A stretch of DNA of 64,000 nucleotides, taken from NCBI RefSeq assembly GCF_016858125.1, contig NZ_CP064781.1, forward strand, positions 3,853,501-3,917,500, in the 5' to 3' direction. How positions within the stretch are numbered: the first letter of the stretch is position 1; each line of letters begins with the position of its first letter. This document shows positions 39,504-49,007 of this stretch, one piece after another. The translations under genes were made by a program, and so were the position numbers. Below the pieces are notes generated by a model. That model was not told the origin of the DNA. It saw only the letters and a program-made list of their open reading frames with translations, and made no database searches. This DNA comes from Azospira restricta. Its GTDB lineage: Bacteria; Pseudomonadota; Gammaproteobacteria; Burkholderiales; Rhodocyclaceae.

Positions 39504-40625
39504 TTAGAACGTGTGGCTGATACCCGCGGCGAAGGTGCCGTTACGCTCGTCAAGAGCGGAGACGTAGCCGGCGCCGGCGGCGACCAGGGCGTCGTTGTCG
39601 TTCTTGACCGAGGTGTAGGTGGTGTACAGCGTGGTGCGCTTCGACAGGGCGTGCGTGTAGCCCAGGCCCCAAGCCTTCGAATCACCCGCGCCGGAACGGT
39701 CCCACGACAGCTTGGCGTAGCTGGCGTGGAGCTTGCCGTTGCCGAAGACCGGAACGGTCGCGCCAACGCTCCAGACCTTGTTGCCGAACTGGGCGGCAGA
39801 GGTGTTCACGTCGTCATCCTGATCCTGATAGGACGCGAAGACCTTGACGACCTTGAAGTCGTAGGAGGCGCCGAGCATCCACTCGTCGACATCCTTGCCG
39901 TTCTGACCGCCGGTACGGGTCACCGTGCCGGCCCAGTAGCCGGTGCCGGCGGCAACGCTGAAGGCGGCCTGATCCAGACGGGTCTGGTAAGCCAGATCGA
40001 CGTTCAGCGGGCCGTTGGCGTAGTTCAGGCCGAGACCGGCTTGGCCGACCGAGCCGCTCGACTCGGAAACGGCAGTCGTGCCTGCCTCACCGTAGCTGTA
40101 GATACCGCGGACGCTGAAGCCGGCCCAGGTCGGCGACTGGTAGACCGCCGAGTTGTTCCAGCGGGCGTTCGAAGCGGCCTGGATGGTGTTGCCGGCAGCG
40201 GTGTTCAGGACGGCCAGCGGGCCAACGCTCGCGCCAGCGAAGGCGTCGTTGCGCACTTGCGTGAAGTAGCCCGGAGCATACTGACGGCCGAGCGTCACGG
40301 TGCCGAGCTTGTCGCTGCTCAGACCGACGAACTGCTGGCGAGCCAGGGCGGTACCGACGCCGGCGTTGGCGTCCAGCGACAGGCCGTATTCCAGCGTGAA
40401 CACAGCCTTCAGACCGTTGCCGAGAGCCTCTTCACCCTTGAAGCCGAGGCGCGAACCAGCCAGGATGCCCGACTCGATGCCGTTCCAGGCATTGTTGCGG
40501 CCGTTGTCGCCGTTGGCGTTCACGTAGCCGGCGTCAGCAACACCGTAGATGGTAACGTTGCTCTGCGCGAAGGCAGCCGTCGAAGCCAGACCGGCGACAG
40601 CCAGGGCGATCAGTTTCTTTTGCAT
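39504..40625 (-). CDS. Betaproteobacterial general porin
   Basis: The 373-residue protein has a signal peptide (residues 1-20, ending AAFA-QS), then the betaproteobacterial porin opening SNVTIYGVADAGY. Alternating beta strands (16-strand type expected) follow, and the chain ends with Phe in AAGISHTF, the BamA recognition signal. It is a trimeric outer-membrane channel for small hydrophilic solutes. An AGAGGAG ribosome site lies 7 bases before the ATG, and codon choice is less GC-extreme than its neighbours, both in line with high expression. A 174-bp upstream region separates it from the glycosyltransferase gene. Confidence 0.94.
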   Translation of the reverse strand: MQKKLIALAVAGLASTAAFAQSNVTIYGVADAGYVNANGDNGRNNAWNGIESGILAGSRLGFKGEEALGNGLKAVFTLEYGLSLDANAGVGTALARQQFVGLSSDKLGTVTLGRQYAPGYFTQVRNDAFAGASVGPLAVLNTAAGNTIQAASNARWNNSAVYQSPTWAGFSVRGIYSYGEAGTTAVSESSGSVGQAGLGLNYANGPLNVDLAYQTRLDQAAFSVAAGTGYWAGTVTRTGGQNGKDVDEWMLGASYDFKVVKVFASYQDQDDDVNTSAAQFGNKVWSVGATVPVFGNGKLHASYAKLSWDRSGAGDSKAWGLGYTHALSKRTTLYTTYTSVKNDNDALVAAGAGYVSALDERNGTFAAGISHTF

Positions 40626-40710
40626 CAGATTTCTCCTCTGTGATTAAGACGGGTTCTTCGTGTTGCCACTAAAACCGGGCTTACCTCTCTTGAAATGAGG
40701 GGTTGGACGG

Positions 40711-40739
40711 ATTCTGGCAAACAGCAATCGTCCGAGCAA
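40711..40739 (-). promoter_or_regulatory. Candidate porin promoter
   Basis: On the minus strand TTGCTC (40734-40739) and CAGAAT (40711-40716) are 17 bp apart, about 85 bp before the porin ATG. Each half is a partial match only. Confidence 0.3.
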
Positions 40740-40776
40740 CGAGCATTTGCCTTCAAGGCGCCCAACAACAGCCTCT

Positions 40777-40788
40777 TTGTTGCAACAA
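40777..40788. promoter_or_regulatory. 12-bp perfect palindrome upstream of the porin gene
   Basis: TTGTTGCAACAA is a perfect palindrome about 38 bp upstream of the candidate porin -35. Several further CAACA/TTGTTG half-sites lie within 25 bp. It could be an operator for a dimeric regulator; no binding protein is identified. Confidence 0.3.
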
Positions 40789-40799
40789 TACAACAAGAA

Positions 40800-43064
40800 T
40801 CACTGTCCGCCCTGCCGCCACATTTCCCACATCGCGTTCTCGAAATCCTTGGCGAAATCTACCGGCTGAAAAACAGCGGACCTGGACAAGCGTGCCCGCA
40901 TCGAGGCACGGGTTTCTGCCAACCGCTCGATGGTGCTCGAAAATGCTGCCGCTTTCTCGACGAAGACAGACTCGTCTGTGGCGACCCAATCACCAAGACC
41001 CGCACTTTCGAGAATACCCATCCCTTGCCGCGACAAAAAGCGGCTTCCGGCCAACGTAAGCACCGGCACCCCCATCCACAGGGCCTCTGCAGTAGTCGTA
41101 ACGCCGTTGTATGGGAACGTATCCAACGCGATGTCGACCGCCCCGTAGGCGGCAAGATGTTCCGCCCGCCTATTTATCGGGCCTAGCAGCTGGACACGGC
41201 CGGGTTCGACACCACAAGCCGAGAAACGCGCGTGCGTCATGCGGCACGCCTCGGGATCCTGCAACTGACTTGCTTTAATAATCAGGCGGCTATTCGGAAC
41301 GGCATGAAGCACGTCCGACCAAACCTTCACAACGCGGCTGCCGATTTTCGACAGATTATTAAACGAGCCAAAAGTAACTCGGCCGGCAGCTAATGCCGGC
41401 AAGGGAGCAACGGGAATATCAATTCGGGGCCGAGAGAAACATAGATAACTCCTCGGCATCCTCCAGACCCTCTCAACGAACTGCGCCTCCAATTCGGAGG
41501 GCAGTGTCGAGGCATCCGCAAGGTAATACCCCATTGCCGACAGACCTGTAGTGGCACAGTAGCCGAGCCAACAACACTGTACTGGCGCCGGCCTGAGTGC
41601 AAACACGGGCAGACGCCCATCCAGTGAATGCCCGGATAGATCAACGAGAACATGTATACCGTCGGCGCGAATCATTTCGGCCGCAGCCCGATCCGTCATG
41701 CCGGACAACGGCTTCCACGCTGAAAAATGCGGCAGGATACGTGCTGTCAGTTCGTCGGCACGCCGGTGCGTCGGATATGCGTAGAGCTGAATACGCGACT
41801 GATCGACCGAGGATAGGAAATCCTCAAGGAAGTGCCCCACCGAATGCTCGCGCAAATCACCCGACACGAATCCGACTTTTAACCGGCCAGGGTCCGCCTC
41901 AACCGACCAACTCGAGAACGGCGCCCCCACATTCCGCTCGACCAGCCGCCCATATTCTCGGGCAAGCCGTATGTTCTCTTCGGCGTCGCAAGTATCCGAA
42001 TACAAGCCAACGGCAAGCTTTCCAGAGATTGCCGGCAAATTGTCCGGAGACATTGCGAGCACATCGTCAAATCCTTGGCAGGCGCGATCAAAGTCCCCTT
42101 TGTCACCATACAGCGCCGCCAGCGAATACTTGGGCTGTATATCATCAGGCGCCAATTCAGCGGCTCGCATAAAAAGGCGTTCAGCCTCGTCAAGCTCCCC
42201 ATACTTTCGACGACACTCCCCTAGCCACATCAAGGCGTCCGGTGCTCCCGGGGCCAAATCGCACGCCATGGCAAACGCCTCCGCCGCCCCTTCCCGGTCA
42301 AGCGAAAGCAAAGATCTTCCTCGCAATAGATGAGCTGCAACATTTTGTCTGTCCAATTTCAAGACATGCTCGCTCACCACCACCGCATCATCGGGGCGAC
42401 CTGCCTCAATAAGGGTTTCGCAGAACTCGACCAACACCTCGACGTCACTGCCATAAGCGCCGACGACATCACGAAAGGTGGCTACGGCCTGTTGCAAATC
42501 ACCTTGTGCCCGGCAGAATCTGGCACGGTTAAGCAAGGCGGGAGGAAACCCCTGGCGAAGGTGCAACGCGCGATCGCAGGCAGCCAGTGCCGACCCGACA
42601 TCCCCCAAGGCGAACTTCATCACGCCAACATTCACCCATCCGGCAACGTGATCAGGAGAGATAGCAACGACGCGCTCTGCATGAATGAGCGCTTCACGAT
42701 AACGCTTTTGAACACTGAAAGCCTCAGACAGTGCAAGATGCGCCGCCACGTAATTCTTGGACAGAGCAACTGCTCGCTTCAAGCTTTCAATGGCTGACGG
42801 TACAGCATCGCTTTTCAGGAGACCTTGGCCCAGATTGTAATGAGCCTCGGCGAAGTCTGGTTTCAACTTGATGCACTTCTTCAGGCACTTAGCCGCCTCG
42901 GACGGATCACCACGCTGAAAACACAAAACTCCGAGAAAATTCAGGACATTGATGTCCCGCGGATTGGTTCGAAGCAGACTATGGTATTCAGCGTAGGCCG
43001 GCTCCAATAGCCCCTGTTGATGCAAATTTAGCGCGCGACTGAATCTGCTCGAGTAATCATGCAT
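40800..43064 (-). CDS. TPR-containing O-GlcNAc transferase-like (GT41) glycosyltransferase
   Basis: The 754-residue protein has about ten TPR-type repeats (residues ~5-365) and a C-terminal GT41/SPINDLY-type catalytic region (~375-750). Typical GT41 motifs are seen: KVGFVSGDLREHSVGHF, HILVDLSGH-like VLVDLSGHSLDGRLPVFALRPAPVQ (in part), TFGSFNNLSKI, and ALDTFPYNGVTTTAEALWMGVPVLTL (in part). Such enzymes glycosylate Ser/Thr or Asn of proteins, for example flagellins or adhesins. The sampled G+C (about 55%) is well below the flanking genes (about 68%), and codon use is unlike theirs, so recent transfer is likely. It starts 19 bp after the trpC stop on the same strand. The ATG at 43064 was preferred to upstream codons lying inside trpC. 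Confidence 0.88.
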   Translation of the reverse strand: MHDYSSRFSRALNLHQQGLLEPAYAEYHSLLRTNPRDINVLNFLGVLCFQRGDPSEAAKCLKKCIKLKPDFAEAHYNLGQGLLKSDAVPSAIESLKRAVALSKNYVAAHLALSEAFSVQKRYREALIHAERVVAISPDHVAGWVNVGVMKFALGDVGSALAACDRALHLRQGFPPALLNRARFCRAQGDLQQAVATFRDVVGAYGSDVEVLVEFCETLIEAGRPDDAVVVSEHVLKLDRQNVAAHLLRGRSLLSLDREGAAEAFAMACDLAPGAPDALMWLGECRRKYGELDEAERLFMRAAELAPDDIQPKYSLAALYGDKGDFDRACQGFDDVLAMSPDNLPAISGKLAVGLYSDTCDAEENIRLAREYGRLVERNVGAPFSSWSVEADPGRLKVGFVSGDLREHSVGHFLEDFLSSVDQSRIQLYAYPTHRRADELTARILPHFSAWKPLSGMTDRAAAEMIRADGIHVLVDLSGHSLDGRLPVFALRPAPVQCCWLGYCATTGLSAMGYYLADASTLPSELEAQFVERVWRMPRSYLCFSRPRIDIPVAPLPALAAGRVTFGSFNNLSKIGSRVVKVWSDVLHAVPNSRLIIKASQLQDPEACRMTHARFSACGVEPGRVQLLGPINRRAEHLAAYGAVDIALDTFPYNGVTTTAEALWMGVPVLTLAGSRFLSRQGMGILESAGLGDWVATDESVFVEKAAAFSSTIERLAETRASMRARLSRSAVFQPVDFAKDFENAMWEMWRQGGQ

Positions 43065-43083
43065 GGTTAAGGTAAAAAACCAG

Positions 43084-43872
43084 TTACGCGAACAACGCTG
43101 CCAAAGCCTCACCCGGCTTAGCCGCACGCATAAAAGCCTCTCCGACGAGGAAAGCGTTAACGGCATTCCGCCGCATCAGCACGACATCGGCCGGCGCCAG
43201 AATGCCGCTCTCGGTGACCACCAGCTTGTCTGCTGGAATCCGCGGCAGCAGGTCAAGCGTCGTCTGCAGGCTGACTTCGAAGGTGCGCAGGTTGCGGTTG
43301 TTGATGCCGACCAGCGGCGTCTTCAGCTGCAGCGCCAGCTCCAGCTCGTCGCCGTCGTGCACCTCGACCAGCACCGACATGCCGAGGCCGTGGGCGATCG
43401 CTTCGAACTCCCGCATTTCGGCCAGACTCAGCGCCGAGACGATGAGCAGGATGGCGTCCGCGCCCATCGCCCGTGCCTCGTAGACCTGGTACGGATCGAC
43501 GAGGAAGTCCTTGCGCAGCACCGGTAGCGCACAGGCAGCGCGAGCGGCCTGCAGGTAGTCGGGCGCGCCCTGGAAATACTGGCGGTCGGTGAGCACCGAT
43601 AAACATGCCGCCCCATGCCGCTCGTAGCTCGCGGCAATCTCGGCTGGCCGGAAGTCGGCGCGCAGCACACCCTTCGACGGGCTGGCCTTCTTGATCTCGG
43701 CGATCACCGCCGGCCGGCCGGCAGCGACCTTGGCCTGTAGCGCGCCGGCGAAATCGCGTGTCGGAGCCTGCGCCTCGGCTTCGGCGCGGACCACCGCCAG
43801 CGGCTTCACCGCGCTCGCCGCGGCCACTTCCTCGCGCTTGGTGGCGAGGATTTTCTTCAGGATATCGCTCAT
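43084..43872 (-). CDS. trpC: Indole-3-glycerol phosphate synthase
   Basis: TrpC (262 residues) is the barrel enzyme that closes the indole ring from CdRP. Motifs are [16 protein letters not shown] (about residues 57-72), [38 protein letters not shown] (in part, about 118-143), [12 protein letters not shown] and VTESGI. It is monofunctional; trpF must be elsewhere, as is common in Betaproteobacteria. Its ATG overlaps the trpD stop. Confidence 0.97.
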   Translation of the reverse strand: MSDILKKILATKREEVAAASAVKPLAVVRAEAEAQAPTRDFAGALQAKVAAGRPAVIAEIKKASPSKGVLRADFRPAEIAASYERHGAACLSVLTDRQYFQGAPDYLQAARAACALPVLRKDFLVDPYQVYEARAMGADAILLIVSALSLAEMREFEAIAHGLGMSVLVEVHDGDELELALQLKTPLVGINNRNLRTFEVSLQTTLDLLPRIPADKLVVTESGILAPADVVLMRRNAVNAFLVGEAFMRAAKPGEALAALFA

Positions 43873-44891
43873 GCGAACTGCTTCGTAAAGGTGACGAAGG
43901 CATCGACCTTGGCACGCGCGGCGCCGGAGGCGATGGTCTCGAAGGCGAGGTCGACGCCGTCGGCCAGGGAGCCGGCGACGCCGGAAACATACAAGCTGGC
44001 GCCGGCGTTCAGCGCGACGATGTCGCGCGGCGCGCCGAGCTTGTTCTCCAGCGCGCCGAGCAGCATCGCCTTCGATTCCTCGACGGTGGCGACGCGCAGC
44101 ACCTTCGGGTCGTGCACGGCGAGGTTGAACTGTTCCGGATGCACCGCGTATTCGCTGACGCGGCCGTCCTTCAGCTCGCCGACCAGCGTCTCGCCCGAGA
44201 TCGAGATCTCATCGAGCCCTTCGCGACCGAAGACGGTGAGCGCCCGCTTGCTGCCGAGACGCTGCAGCACGCGCACCTGGATGCCGACGAGGTCGGGATG
44301 GAAGACGCCCATCACCTGCTGCGGCGCATTCGCCGGGTTGGTCAACGGACCGAGGATGTTGAAGATCGTGCGCACGCCCAGCTCGCGGCGCACCGGCGCC
44401 GCGTGCTTCATCGCGCTGTGGTGGCTGGGGGCGAACATGAAGCCGAGGCCCAGCTCGTCGATGCAGGTGGCGACCTGCTCCGGGTTGAGCATGATGTTGG
44501 CGCCGAGCGCCTCCAGCACGTCGGCGCTGCCCGACTGCGAGGACACCGAGCGGCCGCCGTGCTTGGCGATGCGCGCGCCGGCCGCCGCCGCGACGAACAT
44601 CGCGGCGGTCGAGATGTTGAAGGTATGCGCGCCGTCGCCGCCGGTGCCGCAGGTATCGACCAGCCGGCTGTCGTCCTGCACCGTCACCTTGGTCGACAGC
44701 TCACGCATCACCGAGGCGGCGGCGGCGATCTCGCCGATCGTCTCCTTCTTCACGCGCAGGCCGGTGATGATCGCCGCGATCAGCACCGGCGACACCTCGC
44801 CGCCCATGATCTGGCGCATCAGCGACACCATCTCGTCGTGGAAGATCTCGCGATGCTCGATGACGCGTTGCAGGGCTTCTTGCGGCTTCAT
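43869..44891 (-). CDS. trpD: Anthranilate phosphoribosyltransferase
   Basis: TrpD (340 residues) joins anthranilate to PRPP. The PRPP-binding [22 protein letters not shown] (in part, about residues 79-98), [21 protein letters not shown] and the [17 protein letters not shown] block are diagnostic, as is the N-terminal helical domain with [16 protein letters not shown]. The gene is not fused to trpG. It overlaps trpG and trpC by four bases each, which ties their expression. Confidence 0.97.
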   Translation of the reverse strand: MKPQEALQRVIEHREIFHDEMVSLMRQIMGGEVSPVLIAAIITGLRVKKETIGEIAAAASVMRELSTKVTVQDDSRLVDTCGTGGDGAHTFNISTAAMFVAAAAGARIAKHGGRSVSSQSGSADVLEALGANIMLNPEQVATCIDELGLGFMFAPSHHSAMKHAAPVRRELGVRTIFNILGPLTNPANAPQQVMGVFHPDLVGIQVRVLQRLGSKRALTVFGREGLDEISISGETLVGELKDGRVSEYAVHPEQFNLAVHDPKVLRVATVEESKAMLLGALENKLGAPRDIVALNAGASLYVSGVAGSLADGVDLAFETIASGAARAKVDAFVTFTKQFA

Positions 44892-45460
44892 TTGGCGTGC
44901 TCCTCGAGGAAGTTCTTCAAGAGGTCGTGACCGCGCTCGGTCAGGATCGATTCGGGATGGAACTGCACGCCCTCGACAGCCAGCGTCTTGTGGCGCACGC
45001 CCATGATCTCGCCGTCGTCGGTCCAGGCGGTGATCTCCAGGCAGTCGGGGCAGGTCTCGCGCTCGATCGCCAGCGAGTGGTAGCGGGTGCAGGTCAGCGG
45101 GTTCGGCAAGTCCTTGAACACGCCGACGTCCTCGTGGTGCACCGGCGAAGTCTTGCCGTGCATCAGCTGCCTGGCGTGCACGATACGGCCGCCGAAGGCC
45201 TCGCCGATCGACTGGTGGCCGAGGCAGACGCCGAGGATCGGAATTTTGCCGGCGAACTCGCGGATCGCGGCGAGCGAGATGCCGGCCTGCGCCGGCGCGC
45301 AGGGACCGGGCGAGATCACCAGGTAATCGGGCTTCAGGCGCGCGATCTCGGCGAGCGAGATCGCGTCGTTGCGGAACACCTTCACCTCCTGGCCGAGCTC
45401 GCCGAAATACTGGACGAGGTTGTAGGTGAAGGAATCGTAGTTGTCGATCATCAGCAGCAT
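44888..45460 (-). CDS. trpG: Anthranilate synthase component II (glutaminase)
   Basis: TrpG (190 residues) is the class I amidotransferase that feeds ammonia to TrpE. Catalytic Cys is in [15 protein letters not shown] (about residues 77-91), and the His-Glu pair is in [10 protein letters not shown] near the C-terminus. The opening [19 protein letters not shown] is typical. In many bacteria this subunit also serves para-aminobenzoate synthesis; no pabB is nearby. It is 13 bp after trpE. Confidence 0.96.
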   Translation of the reverse strand: MLLMIDNYDSFTYNLVQYFGELGQEVKVFRNDAISLAEIARLKPDYLVISPGPCAPAQAGISLAAIREFAGKIPILGVCLGHQSIGEAFGGRIVHARQLMHGKTSPVHHEDVGVFKDLPNPLTCTRYHSLAIERETCPDCLEITAWTDDGEIMGVRHKTLAVEGVQFHPESILTERGHDLLKNFLEEHAK

Positions 45461-45473
45461 GGCAGCGCCCTCC

Positions 45474-46973
45474 TCAATCGATCCGGGTGTCGAGGCCGTG
45501 CTCGGCCATTTCCGCGGCACGCAGCACGGCGCGGGCCTTGCTCTGGGTTTCCTGCCATTCGGCGGTCGGGTCGGAGTCGGCGACGATGCCGGCACCGGCC
45601 TGGACGTTGAGCTGGCCGTCCTTGATCACCGCGGTGCGGATCGCGATCGCCAGATCCATGTCGCCGTGGAAGCCGAGGTAGCCGATGGCGCCGCCGTAGA
45701 TGCCGCGCTTCACCGGCTCCAGTTCGTCGATGATCTCCATCGCCCGCACCTTCGGCGCGCCCGAGAGCGTGCCGGCCGGCAGCGTCGCCTTCAGCACGTC
45801 GAGCGCGTTCAGGCCCGGCTGCAGCTTGCCTTCGACGTTGGAGACGATGTGCATCACGTGCGAGTAGCGCTCGATGGTCATGTTCTCGGTGACCTTGACC
45901 GCGCCGACCTGCGCCACGCGGCCGACGTCGTTGCGACCGAGGTCGAGCAGCTGGACGTGCTCGGCGCGCTCCTTCTGGTCTGCGAGCAGTTCCTTCTCGA
46001 GCGCCAGGTCCTCGTCGTGCGACGCGCCGCGACGGCGCGTGCCGGCGATCGGGCGGACGGTGACGATGCCCTCGCCGCCCTCGTGCTCGAGGCGGACGAG
46101 GATTTCGGGCGAGGCACCGACGATGTGGAAGTCCTCGCAATCGAAATAGAACATGTACGGCGACGGGTTGAGCGTGCGCAGCGCGCGGTAGAGCGCCAGC
46201 GGGCTCGCCGTGAACGGCTTGGTCATGCGCTGCGACAGCACCACCTGCATGATGTCGCCGTCCCGGATGTACTGCTTGGCCTTGGCCACCGCCGACTTGA
46301 ACGCCGCCTCGCCGAACACCGAGACCGCCGGCTGCGAGGCGGTCGGCTTCTCCTCGGGAATCTGCACCGGCGCACGCAGTTTGGCGAGCAATTCCTTCAG
46401 CCGCGCCCGCGCCTTCTGGAAGGCGCCGGGGACGCCCGGCTCGGCGTAGACGACCAGCGTCAGCTTGCCGGAGAGGTTGTCGACGACGGCGATTTCCTCG
46501 GAGAGGAAGAGCAGGATGTCCGGCGTGCCGAGGTCGCCCGCGAATTTGCCTTCTTTCTGCGTGCGCGTCAGCTTGGTCTCGACGTAGCGCACGGTGTCGT
46601 AGCCGAAGGCGCCGACCAGGCCGCCGCAGAAGCGCGGCAGGTTCGACGACGGCGCCGCGCGGAAGCGGCCCATGAACTTCTCGATGAAGTCGAGCGGGTT
46701 GGTGTCGTCCTCGCGTTCGGAGATGCGCTGGCCGGTCAGCACCAGCACCTGGTGGCCGTAGACCGCGATGCGCGTCGGGCTGGAGATGCCGATGAAGGAG
46801 TAGCGGCCGAAGCGTTCGCCGCCCTGCACCGATTCGAGCAGGTAGGAATACGGCGAGTCGGCCAGCTTCAGGTAGATGGACAGCGGCGTGTCGAGATCGG
46901 CGAAGGTCTCGAGCGTGACGGGAATGCGGTTGTAGCCCTGCGCGGCGAGCGCGTTGAATTCGGTTTCGGTCAT
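45474..46973 (-). CDS. trpE: Anthranilate synthase component I
   Basis: TrpE (499 residues) converts chorismate and ammonia to anthranilate. The Trp-feedback site region has the LLESV block ([18 protein letters not shown] in part, about residues 45-62), and the chorismate-binding domain carries [46 protein letters not shown] and [19 protein letters not shown] (in part). The ATG at 46973 lies 77 bp after the trpL stop, with the region between folding into alternative hairpins. It is the first structural gene of trpE-G-D-C. Confidence 0.97.
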   Translation of the reverse strand: MTETEFNALAAQGYNRIPVTLETFADLDTPLSIYLKLADSPYSYLLESVQGGERFGRYSFIGISSPTRIAVYGHQVLVLTGQRISEREDDTNPLDFIEKFMGRFRAAPSSNLPRFCGGLVGAFGYDTVRYVETKLTRTQKEGKFAGDLGTPDILLFLSEEIAVVDNLSGKLTLVVYAEPGVPGAFQKARARLKELLAKLRAPVQIPEEKPTASQPAVSVFGEAAFKSAVAKAKQYIRDGDIMQVVLSQRMTKPFTASPLALYRALRTLNPSPYMFYFDCEDFHIVGASPEILVRLEHEGGEGIVTVRPIAGTRRRGASHDEDLALEKELLADQKERAEHVQLLDLGRNDVGRVAQVGAVKVTENMTIERYSHVMHIVSNVEGKLQPGLNALDVLKATLPAGTLSGAPKVRAMEIIDELEPVKRGIYGGAIGYLGFHGDMDLAIAIRTAVIKDGQLNVQAGAGIVADSDPTAEWQETQSKARAVLRAAEMAEHGLDTRID

Positions 46974-47050
46974 GATGCCCTCAAGCGGGAATTTCGTTTT
47001 CGGTCCGGGGTTCGTGTGTTCTTGTCCGCCCCGGCGACGGACGGCAGGTA
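46974..47050 (-). promoter_or_regulatory. trp leader RNA with two mutually exclusive hairpins
   Basis: On the minus strand between trpL and trpE two stems compete for the same bases. One pairs 47036-47042 with 47024-47030 (7 bp, one G-T pair). The other pairs 47029-47034 with 47005-47010 (CCGGGG/CCCCGG, 6 bp). They share 47029-47030 as stem, so only one forms at a time, as in attenuators. No U-run follows the second hairpin, so the output may be Rho- or translation-based rather than intrinsic termination. Confidence 0.55.
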
Positions 47051-47101
47051 TCAGTGTTGGCGCGAACGCCACCACTCGCGGCGCCAGGCGCCGGCGACCA
47101 T
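47051..47101 (-). CDS. trpL: trp operon leader peptide
   Basis: A 16-codon frame encodes [16 protein letters not shown] and stops at 47051. Three of 16 codons are UGG, two of them in tandem, far above the normal Trp frequency, in the exact place of an attenuator leader upstream of trpE. A purine-rich GGACGGA stretch precedes the ATG. It starts 30 bp after the gph stop. Ribosome stalling at the Trp codons when charged tRNA-Trp is scarce would favour one of the downstream hairpins. The gene is too short for normal gene callers. Confidence 0.75.
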   Translation of the reverse strand: MVAGAWRREWWRSRQH

Positions 47102-47130
47102 TTCCGTCCGGATAACGAAGGGCTTGCGGG

Positions 47131-47820
47131 TCACGATGTGGGCAGGGTCTGTCGGTTGATCTCGGCCACGCGGCGCGCGGCTTCAAGCAGATCGGATACT
47201 AGCGCATCGCAGTTGGCCGTGTCCACCGGGCCTTCCTCGGTGTAGCCGTAGGGCACGGCAAAGGCACGGCAGCCGGCCGCGCGCGCGGCGAGCAGGTCGT
47301 TGTCGGAGTCGCCGATATGCAGGTTCGCTTCCGGGCGAACGCCGAGGATGGCGCAGGCGTGCAGGATCGGCTCCGGATGCGGCTTCCTGTTGGCCGTGGT
47401 GTCGCCCGACACGGCGACGACGAAGAAGTCGGCGAGCCCGGTGCGTTCGAGCAGCGGGCCGGTGAAGGCGGCCGGCTTGTTGGTGACGAGGCCGAGCGGC
47501 AGGCCCAAGGCGCGGAAGGCCTCGAGCCCCGCGCGCACGCCCGGATATTCGCGCGCCGCGCGGCCGTTGACGACGGCGTAGTGGCGGCGGAAGACGGCGA
47601 TCGCCCGGGCCAGCAGTTCAGCATCCGGCGCCCGGCCGTCGGCGGCGGTCAGGCAGCGCTCGACGAGTACCGCCATGCCCTTGCCGACGAAGCGGCGGAC
47701 CTTGTCGACGCCGTGCGGCGCCCGGCCCAGCTCGACCATCGTCGCATCGCAGGCGGCGGCGAGGTCGGCGATGGTGTCGAGCAGCGTGCCGTCGAGGTCG
47801 AAGGTGACCGCGCGGATCAT
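47131..47820 (-). CDS. gph: Phosphoglycolate phosphatase
   Basis: Gph (229 residues) is a HAD-superfamily phosphatase that removes 2-phosphoglycolate. HAD motifs: [12 protein letters not shown] (about residues 5-15, nucleophile Asp8); [10 protein letters not shown] (about 110-117); [14 protein letters not shown] and [16 protein letters not shown] (about 170-185). The ATG shares one base with the rpe stop. The rpe-gph-trpE order is common in Beta- and Gammaproteobacteria. Confidence 0.95.
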   Translation of the reverse strand: MIRAVTFDLDGTLLDTIADLAAACDATMVELGRAPHGVDKVRRFVGKGMAVLVERCLTAADGRAPDAELLARAIAVFRRHYAVVNGRAAREYPGVRAGLEAFRALGLPLGLVTNKPAAFTGPLLERTGLADFFVVAVSGDTTANRKPHPEPILHACAILGVRPEANLHIGDSDNDLLAARAAGCRAFAVPYGYTEEGPVDTANCDALVSDLLEAARRVAEINRQTLPTS

Positions 47821-48509
47821 CAGACCTTGGCCAGTTCGGCGCGTAGCGCGGCGACCACCGAGTCGTAGCGGTGCGGGTCCGCATCCCGGCCGGCGCCATA
47901 GACGGCCGAGCCGGCGACGAAGGCATCGGCGCCGGCGCGGGCGATCTCGGCGATGTTGTCGACCTTCACGCCGCCGTCCACCTCGAGCCGGATGCGGCGG
48001 CCGGTACGCGCCGCATAGGCGTCGATCTTCGCCCGCGCCGCGCGCAGCTTCTCCAGCGTCGCCGGGATGAACTTCTGGCCGCCGAAGCCGGGGTTCACGC
48101 TCATCAACAGCACCAGGTCGAGCTTGTCCATGACCCAATCCATATGCTCGAGCGGCGTCGCCGGATTGAACACCAGGCCGGCCTGGCAGCCGCTGTCCCT
48201 GATCAGCCCGAGCGTGCGGTCGACGTGCTCGGAGGCTTCCGGGTGAAAGGTGATGATGTCGGCGCCGGCCTTGGCGAAGTCCGGCACGATGCGGTCGACC
48301 GGCTTGACCATCAGGTGCACGTCGATCGGCGCCTTGGTCAGCGGCCGGATCGCCTCGCAGACCAATGGGCCGATGGTCAGGTTCGGCACGTAGTGGTTGT
48401 CCATCACGTCGAAGTGGATCCAGTCGGCGCCCGCGGCGATGACGTTCTGCACCTCCTCGCCGAGCTTGGCGAAGTTGGCCGAGAGGATGCTGGGGGCGAT
48501 GACGTGCAT
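47820..48509 (-). CDS. rpe: Ribulose-phosphate 3-epimerase
   Basis: Rpe (229 residues) interconverts ribulose 5-phosphate and xylulose 5-phosphate in the pentose phosphate and Calvin cycles. The barrel motifs are complete: [16 protein letters not shown] (about residues 5-20), [17 protein letters not shown] (about 32-48), [34 protein letters not shown] and [12 protein letters not shown]. It is the first gene of rpe-gph-(trp). Confidence 0.97.
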   Translation of the reverse strand: MHVIAPSILSANFAKLGEEVQNVIAAGADWIHFDVMDNHYVPNLTIGPLVCEAIRPLTKAPIDVHLMVKPVDRIVPDFAKAGADIITFHPEASEHVDRTLGLIRDSGCQAGLVFNPATPLEHMDWVMDKLDLVLLMSVNPGFGGQKFIPATLEKLRAARAKIDAYAARTGRRIRLEVDGGVKVDNIAEIARAGADAFVAGSAVYGAGRDADPHRYDSVVAALRAELAKV

Positions 48510-48536
48510 GGCGATGGCTCCGTGGGTGAAGCGGCG

Positions 48537-48545
48537 ATTTTAGCA
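48537..48545 (-). promoter_or_regulatory. Extended -10 promoter of rpe-gph
   Basis: On the minus strand TGCTAAAAT (TGn plus TAAAAT, 5 of 6 matches) lies about 28 bp before the rpe ATG. No clear -35 is visible. Confidence 0.55.
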
Positions 48546-48565
48546 AGAACCTCGAGCCGCCCGGC

Positions 48566-48594
48566 TTGTCTTACCCGGCGCTTTCGTGTGCAAT
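48566..48594 (+). promoter_or_regulatory. Candidate promoter of apaG
   Basis: TTGTCT (48566-48571) and TGCAAT (48589-48594) are separated by 17 bp, 32 bp before the apaG ATG and divergent from the rpe promoter. Confidence 0.45.
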
Positions 48595-48626
48595 CCCCCG
48601 ACCACCGACAACGAATCCCCCCTGAC

Positions 48627-49007
48627 ATGAGCGACCGCAAGTACGCCATCGAAGTCCGCCCCGCGCCCGAGTTCATCGCCGACCAGTCAAACCCGGAGGA
48701 CGACCACTACGTGTTCGCCTACACGATCACCATCCGCAACGTCGGCAGCGTCGCAGCGCAACTGGTGTCGCGCCACTGGATCATCACCGACGCCGAGGAG
48801 CGGGTACAGGAAGTGCGCGGTATCGGCGTCGTCGGCCAGCAGCCGCTGCTGCAGCCCGGGGAGAGCTTCCAGTACACCAGCGGCTGCGCGCTGCCGACAC
48901 CGGTCGGCACGATGCGCGGCAGCTACCAGATGGTGGCCGAGGACGGCACGCATTTCGATGCCGAGATTCCCGAGTTCACGCTCGCCGTCCCGCGCGTGCT
49001 GCATTGA
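48627..49007 (+). CDS. apaG: ApaG domain protein
   Basis: ApaG (126 residues) is a small fibronectin-III-like beta sandwich found widely in proteobacteria; its role (linked to Co2+ resistance and Mg2+ efflux, or diadenosine tetraphosphate handling, in enterobacteria) is not firmly known. Motifs: VFAYTITIRNVGSVAAQLVSRHWIITDA (in part, about residues 29-56), VRGIGVVGQQPLLQPGESFQYTSG (in part) and GTMRGSYQMV. The ATG at 48627 begins at the family's usual N-terminus; earlier in-frame codons are the shadow of rpe. The next gene begins inside its stop. Confidence 0.95.
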   Translation: MSDRKYAIEVRPAPEFIADQSNPEDDHYVFAYTITIRNVGSVAAQLVSRHWIITDAEERVQEVRGIGVVGQQPLLQPGESFQYTSGCALPTPVGTMRGSYQMVAEDGTHFDAEIPEFTLAVPRVLH

